Of a DNA stretch of 64,000 nucleotides, positions 1 through 9,318 are shown piece after piece (position 1 is the stretch's first letter; each line of letters starts with the position of its first letter). The notes beneath the pieces were generated by a model, which saw nothing but the letters and a program-made list of their open reading frames with translations, ran no database searches and had not been told where the DNA came from. The DNA is from Ruegeria sp. HKCCD4315 (lineage in GTDB: Bacteria; Pseudomonadota; Alphaproteobacteria; Rhodobacterales; Rhodobacteraceae). Both the position numbers and the translations under genes were made by a program. Location: the NCBI RefSeq assembly GCF_013112245.1, contig NZ_WVRN01000001.1, forward strand, positions 2,670,501 to 2,734,500, read 5' to 3'.

Positions 1-2
1 AT

Positions 3-1235
3 GGTTTGTTCAAAAAAATCTGGGTCTCCTCGCCTTCCTCCACGCTGGCCTCTGACGGGTTGGGGCCCCTGTTCAACGCGCGATCCTGCCAACGCTGCCA
101 TATCAAGGATGGACGCGGGCATACGCCGAACGGACCTGAAGACAAGGCGATTTCCATGTTCCTTCGGATCTCGATCCCCGGAGCGCCAGAAGATGGTCCT
201 GCCGAGATCGAAGACTACATCGCAACCCTGCCGGATCCCAACTATGGCGGACAGATGCAGGACTTTGCGTTGGCAGGGCATCCGGCAGAATACCGACTGG
301 ATATCGCGTACAAGGAAATCCCTGTAGAGTTATCAGAGGGTGAAACCGCATCACTGCGCCACCCGACCTATGGAGCTGCAAATCTGGGCTATGGGCCGTT
401 GCACCCCGATGCGATGCTGAGCCCTCGGGTCGCACCTCAGATGATCGGGCTAGGTCTGTTAGAGGCGATCCCGGTTCAAGATCTGTTGGCACAGGCTGAT
501 CCTGACGACATAGATGGCGATGGTATTTCAGGGCGCCCAAATATCGTCTGGTCCGTCGAATATGGGGCACCAATGATGGGTCGGTTCGGGCACAAGGCGG
601 GAATGCCGACAATCATGGAACAATCGGCTGCGGCATTTGCCGGAGATATTGGAATTTCCAGCCCGCTTTATCCTGCCCCGCAAGGCGATTGCACCAAGTT
701 GCAACTGAACTGCGTTGAAGCTCCACATGGCGACAGTGACGTACGCGGATTCGAGATTGATCAGCAAGGCATGGATCTGGTCGCCTTCTACAGCCGCAAT
801 CTGGGCGTGCCCGGTCGCCGGGATGTAAACAGCCCCGAAGTGCTGCGTGGGAAAGAAGTGTTCCACGCCACGGGCTGCGCGTCCTGCCATACACCGTCGC
901 ATGTCACCCATCGCATGGAAGACCGGCCCGAGCACAGTTTTCAGCTGATCTGGCCCTATACCGACCTGCTGCTGCATGACATGGGCGACGGTCTGGCAGA
1001 CAACCGACCCGAGGCCCGTGCAACGGGTCGCGAATGGCGCACGCCGCCTTTGTGGGGCATTGGTCTGACCCAGCGCGTATCGGGCCACACACAATTCCTG
1101 CATGACGGACGGGCGCGTAATCTGCTAGAGGCGATCTTGTGGCATGGCGGTGAGGCACAGGCTGCGCGCGACACCGTTGTTTCGATGCCCAAGTCAGACC
1201 GCGATGCCTTGATCCGTTTTCTGGAAAGCCTTTGA
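3..1235 (+). CDS. di-haem oxidoreductase, DUF1111/putative peroxidase family, 5' partial
   Basis: The frame is already open at the left edge and the first visible residues (GLFKKIWV, then DGLGPLFNARSC) are an internal block of the family, so the true start and signal peptide lie outside the window. Two c-type haem motifs are visible, SCQRCH near the start and GCASCH about 290 residues in, which fits a periplasmic di-haem electron-transfer protein. Family members (often called thiol oxidoreductase or MauG/CcpA-like) are usually around 450-500 aa; about 410 are seen here. The gene is 3 bp from the imelysin gene and belongs to an imelysin/DUF1111/DUF1513 operon that recurs in proteobacteria and is thought to serve iron uptake. 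The exact substrate is not known. Confidence 0.9.
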   Translation, partial: GLFKKIWVSSPSSTLASDGLGPLFNARSCQRCHIKDGRGHTPNGPEDKAISMFLRISIPGAPEDGPAEIEDYIATLPDPNYGGQMQDFALAGHPAEYRLDIAYKEIPVELSEGETASLRHPTYGAANLGYGPLHPDAMLSPRVAPQMIGLGLLEAIPVQDLLAQADPDDIDGDGISGRPNIVWSVEYGAPMMGRFGHKAGMPTIMEQSAAAFAGDIGISSPLYPAPQGDCTKLQLNCVEAPHGDSDVRGFEIDQQGMDLVAFYSRNLGVPGRRDVNSPEVLRGKEVFHATGCASCHTPSHVTHRMEDRPEHSFQLIWPYTDLLLHDMGDGLADNRPEARATGREWRTPPLWGIGLTQRVSGHTQFLHDGRARNLLEAILWHGGEAQAARDTVVSMPKSDRDALIRFLESL

Positions 1236-1238
1236 CCC

Positions 1239-2249
1239 ATGCGTTATCTGCCCCTCATCGCTGCTTTGATCATACCCGTCGCTGCACAGGCGCAGGATCG
1301 CGCGCCAATCCTGATGGATGTGACCGAAACGCATATCCTGCCCCGCTTCGACAAGTTACCCGAGACAACCGGCGCACTCGTCAGTGCCGCCTTGGTAGAT
1401 TGCACCCCGACCTCGCCCGCCTTGCGTGCCGCATATGATGACGCCTTTGACAGCTGGATTTCCGCCAGCCATCTGAGATTTGGCCCAACCGAGGTCGATG
1501 ACCGCGCATTTGCGCTGGCTTTCTGGCCTGATACGAAAGGGTTCACCGCGAAGGCGTTGTCACAGCATATCGCGACCGAGGATGAAGCAGTGCAAAGCCC
1601 CGAAGCTTATTCCGAGACGTCCATCGCGGGGCGCGGGTTCTTTGCGTTGGAGCGGATGTTGTACGATCCCAAGTTTGCCGTTCAGGGCAGTGCAGAATAC
1701 CGCTGCGATCTTATTCAGGCGATCACGGCGGACATAGACGCCAACGCCCAAGCCATAACAGAAGGCTGGCAAAGCTACGCGCCCAGCCTGACCCAGCCCG
1801 GAGACAACAGCCCGTATCGGACACAGGACGAAGCCTTGCAAGAGCTGTTCAAAGCCCTGTCTGCAGGGCTTGAGTTTACTGCCGATACACGACTGGGCCG
1901 CCCCTTGGGCACATTCGACCGGCCGCGTCCCAACCGGGCCGAAGCCCGCCGATCCGAGCGCTCCTTGCGTCACGTGGAACTTTCGCTGAATGCCCTGCGC
2001 GATCTGGCGGCGCGTTTGTCCTTCGATTATCCCGAAATCGCAGCCGATCTGGACGCCGCCTTTGCGCGCGCAATCGAGAACGCCCAATCCATTGACGATC
2101 CCGCGCTGGCCGGTGTCGCTGACCCACAGGCCCGGTTTCGCATCGAGGCCCTGCAACAATCCATTCGGGATATCCGCGGTATTGCCTCCACCGAACTGGG
2201 TCCAACTCTTGGGATCAGCGCAGGTTTCAATTCGCTGGACGGGGATTGA
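1239..2249 (+). CDS. imelysin-family (M75-like) periplasmic protein
   Basis: 336 aa with a clear N-terminal signal peptide (MRYLPLIAALIIPVAAQA, cleavage after AQA). The imelysin fold is indicated by the SHLRFGP and FWPDTKGF blocks and by GRGFFALERMLYD, which sits where other members have the GxHxxE motif. The His of that motif is absent here, as in several proteobacterial subgroups, so peptidase activity should not be assumed; iron-regulated members are thought to bind iron or haem in the periplasm. The gene starts 3 bp after the di-haem gene and ends 3 bp before the DUF1513 gene, so all three are co-transcribed. Confidence 0.88.
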   Translation: MRYLPLIAALIIPVAAQAQDRAPILMDVTETHILPRFDKLPETTGALVSAALVDCTPTSPALRAAYDDAFDSWISASHLRFGPTEVDDRAFALAFWPDTKGFTAKALSQHIATEDEAVQSPEAYSETSIAGRGFFALERMLYDPKFAVQGSAEYRCDLIQAITADIDANAQAITEGWQSYAPSLTQPGDNSPYRTQDEALQELFKALSAGLEFTADTRLGRPLGTFDRPRPNRAEARRSERSLRHVELSLNALRDLAARLSFDYPEIAADLDAAFARAIENAQSIDDPALAGVADPQARFRIEALQQSIRDIRGIASTELGPTLGISAGFNSLDGD

Positions 2250-2252
2250 TCT

Positions 2253-3338
2253 GTGCCCTCACGACGCCATTTTCTGGCCGGCCTGGCCGCGACAACCCTG
2301 TCTCCGATCCAGGGATGGGCGAGTGTCGGTGCTCCTGACTTTCTGGCCGCAGGGCTTTTTCCCGATGGCTCGTACCGGTTGGCGGGTTTGGATGAACAAG
2401 GCGAAACCCTGTTTACTGTGCCCCTGCCCGCTCGCGGACACGCAGCCGCAGCGCACCCGTTCAAGGCGCAGGCTGTCGCCTTTGCCCGCCGCCCCGGAAC
2501 ATTTGCCATAGTCGTTGACTGCGCCACCGGCGCGCAGATGGCACAGCTTACCGCCCCAGAAGGTCGCCATTTCTATGGCCACGGCACCTTCTCGGCGGAC
2601 GGCACGGTTTTTTTCGCGACCGAGAATGACTATGAGGCCGGGGCAGGCCGCATCAGCATCTGGGATGCGGAAAGCTATGAACGTATAGGTGAATTCTCCT
2701 CTGGCGGCATCGGTCCGCACGACATACGTTTGATGCCCGATGGGCAAACTCTTGTGATCGCCAATGGTGGGATCGAAACACATCCCGAAACCGGGCGTAC
2801 AAAGCTGAACCTGCCGGTAATGGCCCCTAACCTGACCTATCTCAGCCTGTCCGGCACTGTTTTGGATCAGGTTTCGCTGCCTCAAAATTTACACAAGAAC
2901 TCGATCCGGCATCTGGCCGTTCGGCAAGACGGGCTGGTAGGTTTTGCGATGCAGTGGCAAGGCAGCAGCGCCGAGCATCCGCCCCTGCTGGGCCTGCACC
3001 GTCGGGGTGAAAATCCTCGTCTGCTGACGGCCCCCGACAAGGATCAAAGCGCGCTGCAAGGCTATGCGGGCAGCATCGCCTTTGCATCCGATGGTGCGAC
3101 CATTGCCATCACTTGCCCGCGCGGCAACACATTGCATCAGTTCGACACAGCCAGAGGGGCCTTGACGAACGCCTTTGCGTTAGAGGATGTGTGCGGCTTG
3201 GGCGCAAGCACAGACGGGTTGGTCTTTACCACCGGAACTGGCCTGTTTGGCGTATTGAACGATACTTCGCCTGCGATCCGCGCCCATAAGAAGTGCCAGT
3301 GGGACAATCATTTGATCCCGATCCGCCGCATCGCGTAA
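2253..3338 (+). CDS. DUF1513 family protein, Tat-type signal
   Basis: 361 aa starting at a GTG 3 bp after the imelysin stop. The N-terminus PSRRHFLAGLAATTLSPIQG has a twin-arginine-like motif and a hydrophobic stretch, so periplasmic export by Tat is likely. The body has repeated WD/beta-propeller-like features (GHGTFSADGTVFF, GIGPHDIRLMPDG), as is usual for DUF1513. It is the third gene of the imelysin operon; its biochemical role is unknown. A 100-bp gap then separates it from the polyamine operon. Confidence 0.85.
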   Translation: MPSRRHFLAGLAATTLSPIQGWASVGAPDFLAAGLFPDGSYRLAGLDEQGETLFTVPLPARGHAAAAHPFKAQAVAFARRPGTFAIVVDCATGAQMAQLTAPEGRHFYGHGTFSADGTVFFATENDYEAGAGRISIWDAESYERIGEFSSGGIGPHDIRLMPDGQTLVIANGGIETHPETGRTKLNLPVMAPNLTYLSLSGTVLDQVSLPQNLHKNSIRHLAVRQDGLVGFAMQWQGSSAEHPPLLGLHRRGENPRLLTAPDKDQSALQGYAGSIAFASDGATIAITCPRGNTLHQFDTARGALTNAFALEDVCGLGASTDGLVFTTGTGLFGVLNDTSPAIRAHKKCQWDNHLIPIRRIA

Positions 3339-3439
3339 AACTCGGTTTTCACTGTCACATAGTTTACACTTGGAAGAATCAAACTGCTGCCGTATTGGCG
3401 GGCGCGAAACTGGCACCCCTACGTTAAGGACCGACTTGA

Positions 3440-5329
3440 TTGAAACAGACGCCCGACGCACCGCATTCTATCTACGGGGTTGAGAAATGGGGCAAAGGCC
3501 TCATTGAGGTGACGAAACAGGGCGAGATCGGTCTGCGCAATCCAATGGCGCCCGAGGCTGAAGCAATCAGCCTGCCGGGCATCCTGAGCGATCTGGATGA
3601 CCGGGGCATCAAAGCACCGATGGTTCTGCGGGTAACTTCTTATCTGGAAAATGAAATCGCGCATCTGAACGAAAGTTTCCACGATGCCATCGCACGCGTG
3701 GGGTACACGGGTTCCTATCGCGGTGTCTTCCCGATCAAGGTAAACCAGCAGGCGCAGGTGGTCGACCGGATCGTCGAGTTCGGTAAGAAGTACAACTATG
3801 GCCTCGAGGCCGGGTCCAAGCCTGAACTGGTGGTAGCCCTTGCGCATCGACTGGCGTCTGAGGCGCTGATCGTCTGCAACGGTGTCAAGGATGCCGAGTT
3901 CATCCAGCTGGCGATCCTGTCTCGTAAGATTGGTTTCAACACAGTCATCGTTTTGGAAAGCCCGAAAGAGGCAGACACGGTGATCAAGGTCTACAACGAA
4001 CTGGGTATCGAACCCCTGATCGGTGTCCGGGTCAAACTGACTAACCAGATCAGCGGCAAATGGGAAGAAAGCTCGGGTGACCGGTCTGCCTTTGGCATGA
4101 ATACGGATCAACTGGTCGCTACGGTGGACAAGCTAAAAGAAGCCGGGTTGTTGCACTGTTTGAAGCTGCAACACTCGCATCTGGGCAGCCAGGTGCAGGA
4201 CGTCAACGATGTCCGCCGTGCTGTGGGCGAAGCCTGCCGATACTACACCGAGTTGACCCGTGAGGGCGTGCCCCTGACCCATCTCGACCTGGGCGGAGGT
4301 ATGGGCGTGGACTACACCGGTGAGAAAAAGGCCGCCGAAAACTCGATCAACTACACGGTCGAAGAATACTGCGCAAACGTCGTCGAAACCGTGGCCTACG
4401 CGATGGATGAGGCCGAGATTGCCCACCCCACGCTGGTCACCGAAAGCGGGCGTGCGGTTGTTGCGACGTCCTCGATGCTTGTGTTCAACGTGCTCGAAAG
4501 CACCCTCTACGACGCGCCCAACGGCCCCGAGGTCGAAGCGGACGATCACCATCTGGTCTCAGACCTCGCCGCCGTGCATGGCTATTTGTCCAGCGATCGC
4601 CTGCAGGAGTGTTGGAACGACGCCACCTTCTACCGCAACGAATTGCGCGCCCTGTTTCGCCGCGGCTATGTCGACCTGCGGCAGATGGCGCGTGCCGAAC
4701 GTATCTACCTGTCGCTGATGGCCCGCCTCAAGGCGCTGGCCGCTTCTGACGAACTGGACACGGATGTGGACGAGCAGCTTGAGAAAGTCGCCGATATCTA
4801 CCACTGCAACTTCTCGCTCTTCCAATCCCTTCCAGACGTCTGGGCCATCGACCAACTCCATCCCATCGTACCGCTTCAGGGCCTGAACCAGACACCCGAC
4901 CGCCGCGCAGTCCTGTCCGACATTACTTGTGACAGCGACGGCAAGATCGACCGCTTCATCCTGGCCGACGGCGTCTCACCCAGCCTGCCGGTGCATTCGC
5001 TGCCTGAAGACGACGAATATTTCATGGGAGTTTTCTTCGTCGGCGCCTACCAGGAAACACTGGGCGATCTGCACAACTTGTTCGGCGACACCAACGTCGT
5101 CACCATCGACCTGCGCGCCGATGGCGGCTTTGACCTGCTGCACGAACAAGAGGGCGACACCATCAGCCAGGTCCTGTCTTATGTCGAATTCGACCCGACC
5201 GATTGCGTCGCCGCGTTCCGCAAAATGGTGGACGAGGCAATCTCGACCGGTACTCTGAAAGCCAAAGACCGCAAAACCCTGATGAGCGCCTATCGCGACT
5301 CGATCAACGGCTACACGTATTACGAATAA
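3440..5329 (+). CDS. speA: biosynthetic arginine decarboxylase
   Basis: 629 aa, the usual length of PLP-dependent SpeA (fold type III). It converts arginine to agmatine and CO2. The PLP lysine is K100 in GVFPIKVNQQ, followed by YGLEAGSK, the HSHLGSQ block and the glycine-rich LDLGGGMGVDY phosphate-binding loop. The start is a TTG with TAAGGA 9 bp upstream; no good ATG lies before the conserved SIYGVEKWG block. First gene of a four-gene polyamine operon, 25 bp before the dehydrogenase. Confidence 0.95.
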   Translation: MKQTPDAPHSIYGVEKWGKGLIEVTKQGEIGLRNPMAPEAEAISLPGILSDLDDRGIKAPMVLRVTSYLENEIAHLNESFHDAIARVGYTGSYRGVFPIKVNQQAQVVDRIVEFGKKYNYGLEAGSKPELVVALAHRLASEALIVCNGVKDAEFIQLAILSRKIGFNTVIVLESPKEADTVIKVYNELGIEPLIGVRVKLTNQISGKWEESSGDRSAFGMNTDQLVATVDKLKEAGLLHCLKLQHSHLGSQVQDVNDVRRAVGEACRYYTELTREGVPLTHLDLGGGMGVDYTGEKKAAENSINYTVEEYCANVVETVAYAMDEAEIAHPTLVTESGRAVVATSSMLVFNVLESTLYDAPNGPEVEADDHHLVSDLAAVHGYLSSDRLQECWNDATFYRNELRALFRRGYVDLRQMARAERIYLSLMARLKALAASDELDTDVDEQLEKVADIYHCNFSLFQSLPDVWAIDQLHPIVPLQGLNQTPDRRAVLSDITCDSDGKIDRFILADGVSPSLPVHSLPEDDEYFMGVFFVGAYQETLGDLHNLFGDTNVVTIDLRADGGFDLLHEQEGDTISQVLSYVEFDPTDCVAAFRKMVDEAISTGTLKAKDRKTLMSAYRDSINGYTYYE

Positions 5330-5354
5330 CCCCCTATGAGAGGAGATCACCCCC

Positions 5355-6578
5355 ATGGGTTCACTTAGTGGCAAAACACTGGTTGTTGGCGCAGGCGGCG
5401 TATCCCACGCAGCAGTGCACAAGATGGCGATGAACTCGGACATCTTCACCGAAATCACTCTGGCCAGCCGCACGAAATCGAAATGCGACGCCATCGCAAA
5501 AGCAGTGAAAGAGCGTGTGGGCGTTGATATCGCAACCGCTGAACTGGACGCCTACAAAGTCGAAGACACGGTCAAACTGATCAAGGACACCGGCGCGGAA
5601 ATCCTCGTGAACCTCGCCCTGCCCTATCAGGATCTGGTGCTGATGGACGCGTGTCTTGAGGCTGGCATCCACTACCTCGACACCGCGAACTACGAGCCCG
5701 AGGATGAGGCCAAGTTCGAATACCACTGGCAATGGGCCTATCAGGAACGCTTCAAAGAGGCTGGCCTGACCGCCATCCTCGGTTCAGGCTTTGATCCGGG
5801 CGTGACCAGCGTGTTTGCCAAATGGCTCAAGAAACACAAACTGGACACAATCCGCCAGATTGACGTGCTGGATGCCAATGGCGGATCGAACGATCAGGAA
5901 TTCGCCACCAACTTCAACCCAGAGATTAACCTGCGTGAAGTATTGGCCGAGGTCCGCCACTGGGAAGGTGGCGAGTGGAAACACTCCCCCGCCATGACTC
6001 ACAAGGTCGAGTTTGACTTCCCCGCCATCGGCCCCAAAAACATGTACCTGATGTATCACGAGGAACTGGAATCGTTGTCGACCCACTTCCCCGAGATCGA
6101 GCGCGCCCGCTTCTGGATGACCTTTGGCGACGCCTACATTACCCACGCAAAAGTGCTGGAAAACGTCGGCATGACCCGCATCGACCCGGTGATGCATGAC
6201 GGCAAGGAAATCATTCCGATCCAGTTCCTGAAAACCCTGCTGCCCGATCCCGGCGATCTGGGCGCCGAGACCAAAGGCAAAGCCTGCATTGGCGACATCG
6301 CCACGGGACAAGCCAAGGATGGCTCGGGCGAAAAGACCTACTACATCTACAACATCTGCGACCACGAGGAATGCTATGCCGAAGTCGGCTCCCAAGCTGT
6401 CAGCTACACCACCGGCGTCCCTGCGATGATCGGCGCGGCGCAGGTGCTGAAAGGCAATTGGTCCGAGCCGGGTGTTTGGAACATGGAACAGCTGGACCCG
6501 GATGATTTCATGGACATGCTGAACACCCACGGTCTGCCATGGCAGGTCCACGAACTCGACGGCCCGGTCGAGTTTTAA
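5355..6578 (+). CDS. carboxyspermidine/carboxynorspermidine dehydrogenase (saccharopine dehydrogenase family)
   Basis: 407 aa. The N-terminal Rossmann motif VVGAGGVSHAAVHKMA binds NAD(P)H and the long C-terminal domain (GSGFDPGVTSVFAKW, DHEECYAEVGSQAVSYTTGVPAM) is typical of the CANSDH/LYS1-like family. It reductively condenses aspartate semialdehyde with putrescine (or diaminopropane) to carboxyspermidine (or carboxynorspermidine). The AGGAG at 5341-5345 gives a strong RBS. It lies between speA and the matching decarboxylase, which supports the carboxyspermidine route rather than lysine metabolism. Confidence 0.93.
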   Translation: MGSLSGKTLVVGAGGVSHAAVHKMAMNSDIFTEITLASRTKSKCDAIAKAVKERVGVDIATAELDAYKVEDTVKLIKDTGAEILVNLALPYQDLVLMDACLEAGIHYLDTANYEPEDEAKFEYHWQWAYQERFKEAGLTAILGSGFDPGVTSVFAKWLKKHKLDTIRQIDVLDANGGSNDQEFATNFNPEINLREVLAEVRHWEGGEWKHSPAMTHKVEFDFPAIGPKNMYLMYHEELESLSTHFPEIERARFWMTFGDAYITHAKVLENVGMTRIDPVMHDGKEIIPIQFLKTLLPDPGDLGAETKGKACIGDIATGQAKDGSGEKTYYIYNICDHEECYAEVGSQAVSYTTGVPAMIGAAQVLKGNWSEPGVWNMEQLDPDDFMDMLNTHGLPWQVHELDGPVEF

Positions 6579-6579
6579 C

Positions 6580-6626
6580 TTCATCTTTTCCTAAATACTC
6601 CGGGGGTCCGGGGGCAGCGCCCCCGG
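6580..6626. repeat. intergenic palindromic element, copy 1
   Basis: An AT-rich module (TTCATCTTTTCCTAAATAC) is followed by CCGGGGGC-AGC-GCCCCCGG, a perfect 8-bp stem at 6608-6626. The same module order in reverse orientation occurs at 37139-37208. It sits between two genes of the polyamine operon, so if it forms in RNA it could attenuate or stabilise the transcript rather than end it. Confidence 0.6.
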
Positions 6627-6653
6627 CCTCTCCACAACACGGAGACGCCGGTT

Positions 6654-7823
6654 ATGTCCGACATGATGACCACACAAGCCGGAGACGCCGGCGCGTTCCG
6701 CAAATTCGACCTCACCCGCGTCCCCACGCCCTGCTTTGTGGTCGACGAAAAAGCCGTCGAGCGCAACCTGACCATCCTCTCCGACATTGGCAAGCAATCT
6801 GGCGCGCATGTCCTTAGCGCGCTCAAGGCGTTTTCGATGTTCTCGCTGGCCCCACTGGTGCGCCAGCACCTCGGCGGCACCTGCGCGTCCGGCATCTATG
6901 AGGCCCGTCTGGGCCGCGAAGAATACGGTGGCGAGGTCGCAACCTTCTGCGCCGGGTACAAGGACAGCGATATCGACGAAATCCTGTCACTGTCCGACCA
7001 CATCATCTTCAACTCTCCGGCTCAGAAAGATCGGTTCCTCTCCAAGGCGCAGGCTGCGGGCGTTCAAGTCGGTCTGCGGATCAACCCGGAACACTCCGAA
7101 GGCGAGATTCCAAAATACGATCCCTGCGCCCCATGTTCACGTCTTGGCACACCGGTCAGCCAACTAACCGCCGAAACCATGACCGGTGTGGGTGGGCTGC
7201 ACATGCACACCCTCTGCGAACAGGGATTTGGGCCACTGCAACGAACGTGGGAGGCCGTTGAACCCAAACTCAAACCCTTTCTGGGTCAGCTCAAATGGCT
7301 CAACTTCGGTGGCGGTCATCACATCACGCGTGACGACTATGACCGAGAGGGTCTGGTGAAATTCATCAAGGACATTCGCAAGACCTACGATGTGGATGTC
7401 TATCTTGAACCTGGCGAGGCCGTCGCGCTGGATGCCGGTATTCTGGTCGGAGAAATCCTCGACCTTCCGACAAACGGCATGAACCTTGCGATCACCGATA
7501 TCTCGGCCACCTGCCACATGCCCGATGTGATCGAAGCGCCCTATCGCCCCGCCCTGATGGACGAGGCCGAGGCAGGTCATACCTACCGGCTGGGTGGTCC
7601 GTCTTGTCTGGCCGGTGACGTGATCGGGGACTACACATGGGACAAACCGCTGGAAATCGGCCAGCGGTTCGCTTTTCTCGATCAGGCCCATTATTCCATG
7701 GTCAAGACCAATACTTTCAACGGTGTTCCCCTGCCCACCATCGCCCTGTGGAACAGCGAAAAGGACGAACTGAAAATCATCAAGCAGTTCGGCTATGACG
7801 ACTTTAAGGACCGCCTCTCATGA
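6654..7823 (+). CDS. nspC: carboxyspermidine/carboxynorspermidine decarboxylase
   Basis: 389 aa, fold type III PLP decarboxylase related to diaminopimelate decarboxylase. PLP lysine is K58 in LSALKAF; the GGGHHITRDDYD glycine loop, the YLEPGEAV block and GPSCLAGDVIGDY (active-site Cys) are all present. It removes the carboxyl group from carboxyspermidine or carboxynorspermidine, giving spermidine or norspermidine. The start follows GGAG at 6641-6644. The stop overlaps the agmatinase start by 4 bp (ATGA). With agmatinase next door, putrescine is the more likely diamine, hence spermidine. Confidence 0.93.
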   Translation: MSDMMTTQAGDAGAFRKFDLTRVPTPCFVVDEKAVERNLTILSDIGKQSGAHVLSALKAFSMFSLAPLVRQHLGGTCASGIYEARLGREEYGGEVATFCAGYKDSDIDEILSLSDHIIFNSPAQKDRFLSKAQAAGVQVGLRINPEHSEGEIPKYDPCAPCSRLGTPVSQLTAETMTGVGGLHMHTLCEQGFGPLQRTWEAVEPKLKPFLGQLKWLNFGGGHHITRDDYDREGLVKFIKDIRKTYDVDVYLEPGEAVALDAGILVGEILDLPTNGMNLAITDISATCHMPDVIEAPYRPALMDEAEAGHTYRLGGPSCLAGDVIGDYTWDKPLEIGQRFAFLDQAHYSMVKTNTFNGVPLPTIALWNSEKDELKIIKQFGYDDFKDRLS

Positions 7824-8662
7824 GCATTTTCCTCGACAGTGAACTGACCGAAGCCGAGCGCACCGAAGATGCCCGATTTCGCGTTATACCGGTGCCGCTG
7901 GAACGCACTGTGTCCTACGGCTCGGGTACTGCCAAAGGCCCCGAAGCGATCATCGAGGCCAGCAACGAGTTGGAACGCATCACTGGCCATGCCGAACCTT
8001 GTGTCGAGGGCATCTTCACCGAAGAACCACTGAACTGCGACGGCCCCCTGCCCGATGTCATGGAACGCCTCGCCCAGTGCACCGAAGCTGCTGTTCGTGC
8101 GGGCAAAGTGCCTGTGACCTTGGGTGGAGAGCATTCGCTCAGCTACGGCGCAGTCATGGGTGTAGCGCGCGCTTTGGGTCAGCCAATCGGAATCGTCCAG
8201 ATCGACGCCCACGCCGACCTGCGCAACGCCTATCAGGGTGAAAGGCACTCCCACGCCTCAGTCATGCACCTGCTGGCCGAAGAAGGCGTCCGGCTGGCTC
8301 AGTTCGGCGTCCGTGCCTTTTCCACCGAAGAGGCCAAGAGCCGTCTGAAGAACCACGTCTTTCACGTGGATGCCGAGGAACTGGTCACCGGAAACATCCA
8401 CGCCGTCGACCTGCCCGAGGATTTCCCCGAACTGGTTTATGTCAGCTTTGACGTCGACGGCCTTGACCCGTCCCAGATGCCCGCGACAGGAACGCCCGTG
8501 CCTGGAGGTTTGGGGTACTACCAAGCCTTGCGCCTGGTCGAACACGCTTTGAAAGGCCGCAGATGCGTGGGCTTCGACGTGGTCGAACTGGCCCCGGACG
8601 GCAATGCCGCCTGGGACTTTACCGCCGCGCAGATCGTCTATCGCCTGATGGCTGCCTGTTAA
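7820..8662 (+). CDS. speB: agmatinase (ureohydrolase family)
   Basis: 280 aa. Manganese ligands are in place: H105 in GGEHS, D129, H131 and D133 in IDAHADL, D211 and D213 in SFDVDGLDP. It hydrolyses agmatine to putrescine and urea. Arginase and guanidinobutyrase share the fold, but the operon with arginine decarboxylase makes agmatinase the natural call. Translationally coupled to the upstream decarboxylase. The 3' end meets the convergent HD gene so tightly that both stop codons share the palindrome TTAA at 8659-8662. Confidence 0.93.
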   Translation: MSIFLDSELTEAERTEDARFRVIPVPLERTVSYGSGTAKGPEAIIEASNELERITGHAEPCVEGIFTEEPLNCDGPLPDVMERLAQCTEAAVRAGKVPVTLGGEHSLSYGAVMGVARALGQPIGIVQIDAHADLRNAYQGERHSHASVMHLLAEEGVRLAQFGVRAFSTEEAKSRLKNHVFHVDAEELVTGNIHAVDLPEDFPELVYVSFDVDGLDPSQMPATGTPVPGGLGYYQALRLVEHALKGRRCVGFDVVELAPDGNAAWDFTAAQIVYRLMAAC

Positions 8663-9249
8663 CCCTCGGACGTTTCGTTCAACTCCATATGCCCTTCGCC
8701 TTTGTTCAGGACACGGCGCAGCATGGGCTCGAAAAACTCCAGCGGTTTGGTCGGATAATCCGGGTCGAACGCTTTCTGATCGTATTCGTGACAGAAATAG
8801 CGGCAGTCCTCCCAATAGGGGCTGTCGCGGTATTTATCGCGCGCGTTGCGATCACCGCCAAGGTGGTGGTTGTAGTAATACCCCTGAAACACGCAGTGAT
8901 GTTTGAGAATCCAGTAGGTCCGCTCGCTGACATAGGGCTTCATCATCGCTGCTGACAGCTCACCATGGTTGTAGGGCGACAGAATATCGCCGGTGTCATG
9001 GATCAGGGCCGCGACCACCACTTCTTCATCTGCTCCGTCTTCATACGCGCGCGTCGCGGCCTGCAGGCTGTGTTGATAGCGGTTCACGGGATAGGGTGTC
9101 CATTCCTCATCCAACGACCGAATAGCGTCTAGGATGCGGTCAGGCAAAGCGGCATTATAGGCCTCTTCATACTCCATAACGGCGTCCCAGTCGGCCTTGG
9201 TCGCCTCTTCAAAACTGGTCCAGGTGGGTTTGTGGCTTTTGTCCAGCAT
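8659..9249 (-). CDS. HD-domain protein, PhnZ/TmpB-like oxygenase family
   Basis: 196 aa, a single HD domain: H60 in RYQHSLQAATRA, H84-D85 in ALIHDTGD, H95 in YNHGE, then HH at 116-117 and D151 in HEYDQ. This arrangement, with a small size and a Tyr-rich QGYYYNHH stretch, resembles the MIOX-fold mixed-valent di-iron oxygenases (PhnZ, TmpB) that cleave C-P bonds after alpha-hydroxylation, more than it resembles HD phosphohydrolases. No 2OG oxygenase partner (PhnY/TmpA) is adjacent, so the substrate is open. Divergent from a LysR gene that probably controls it. Confidence 0.7.
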   Translation of the reverse strand: MLDKSHKPTWTSFEEATKADWDAVMEYEEAYNAALPDRILDAIRSLDEEWTPYPVNRYQHSLQAATRAYEDGADEEVVVAALIHDTGDILSPYNHGELSAAMMKPYVSERTYWILKHHCVFQGYYYNHHLGGDRNARDKYRDSPYWEDCRYFCHEYDQKAFDPDYPTKPLEFFEPMLRRVLNKGEGHMELNETSEG

Positions 9250-9318
9250 GGCTGATCCTCCGACGTGTTTCCTGACCTAACAAATACCGCAGCTTTGCTG
9301 TTCAAAAAAATGAATTGA

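Noticed and set aside
3339..3439. Sigma-54 promoter before speA
   Set aside because: TGGCAC occurs near 3413 but the required GC element at the correct spacing is absent.
8659..9249. Simple HD phosphohydrolase
   Set aside because: The HD pattern and extra His/Tyr residues fit the di-iron oxygenase group better, though this is not proven.
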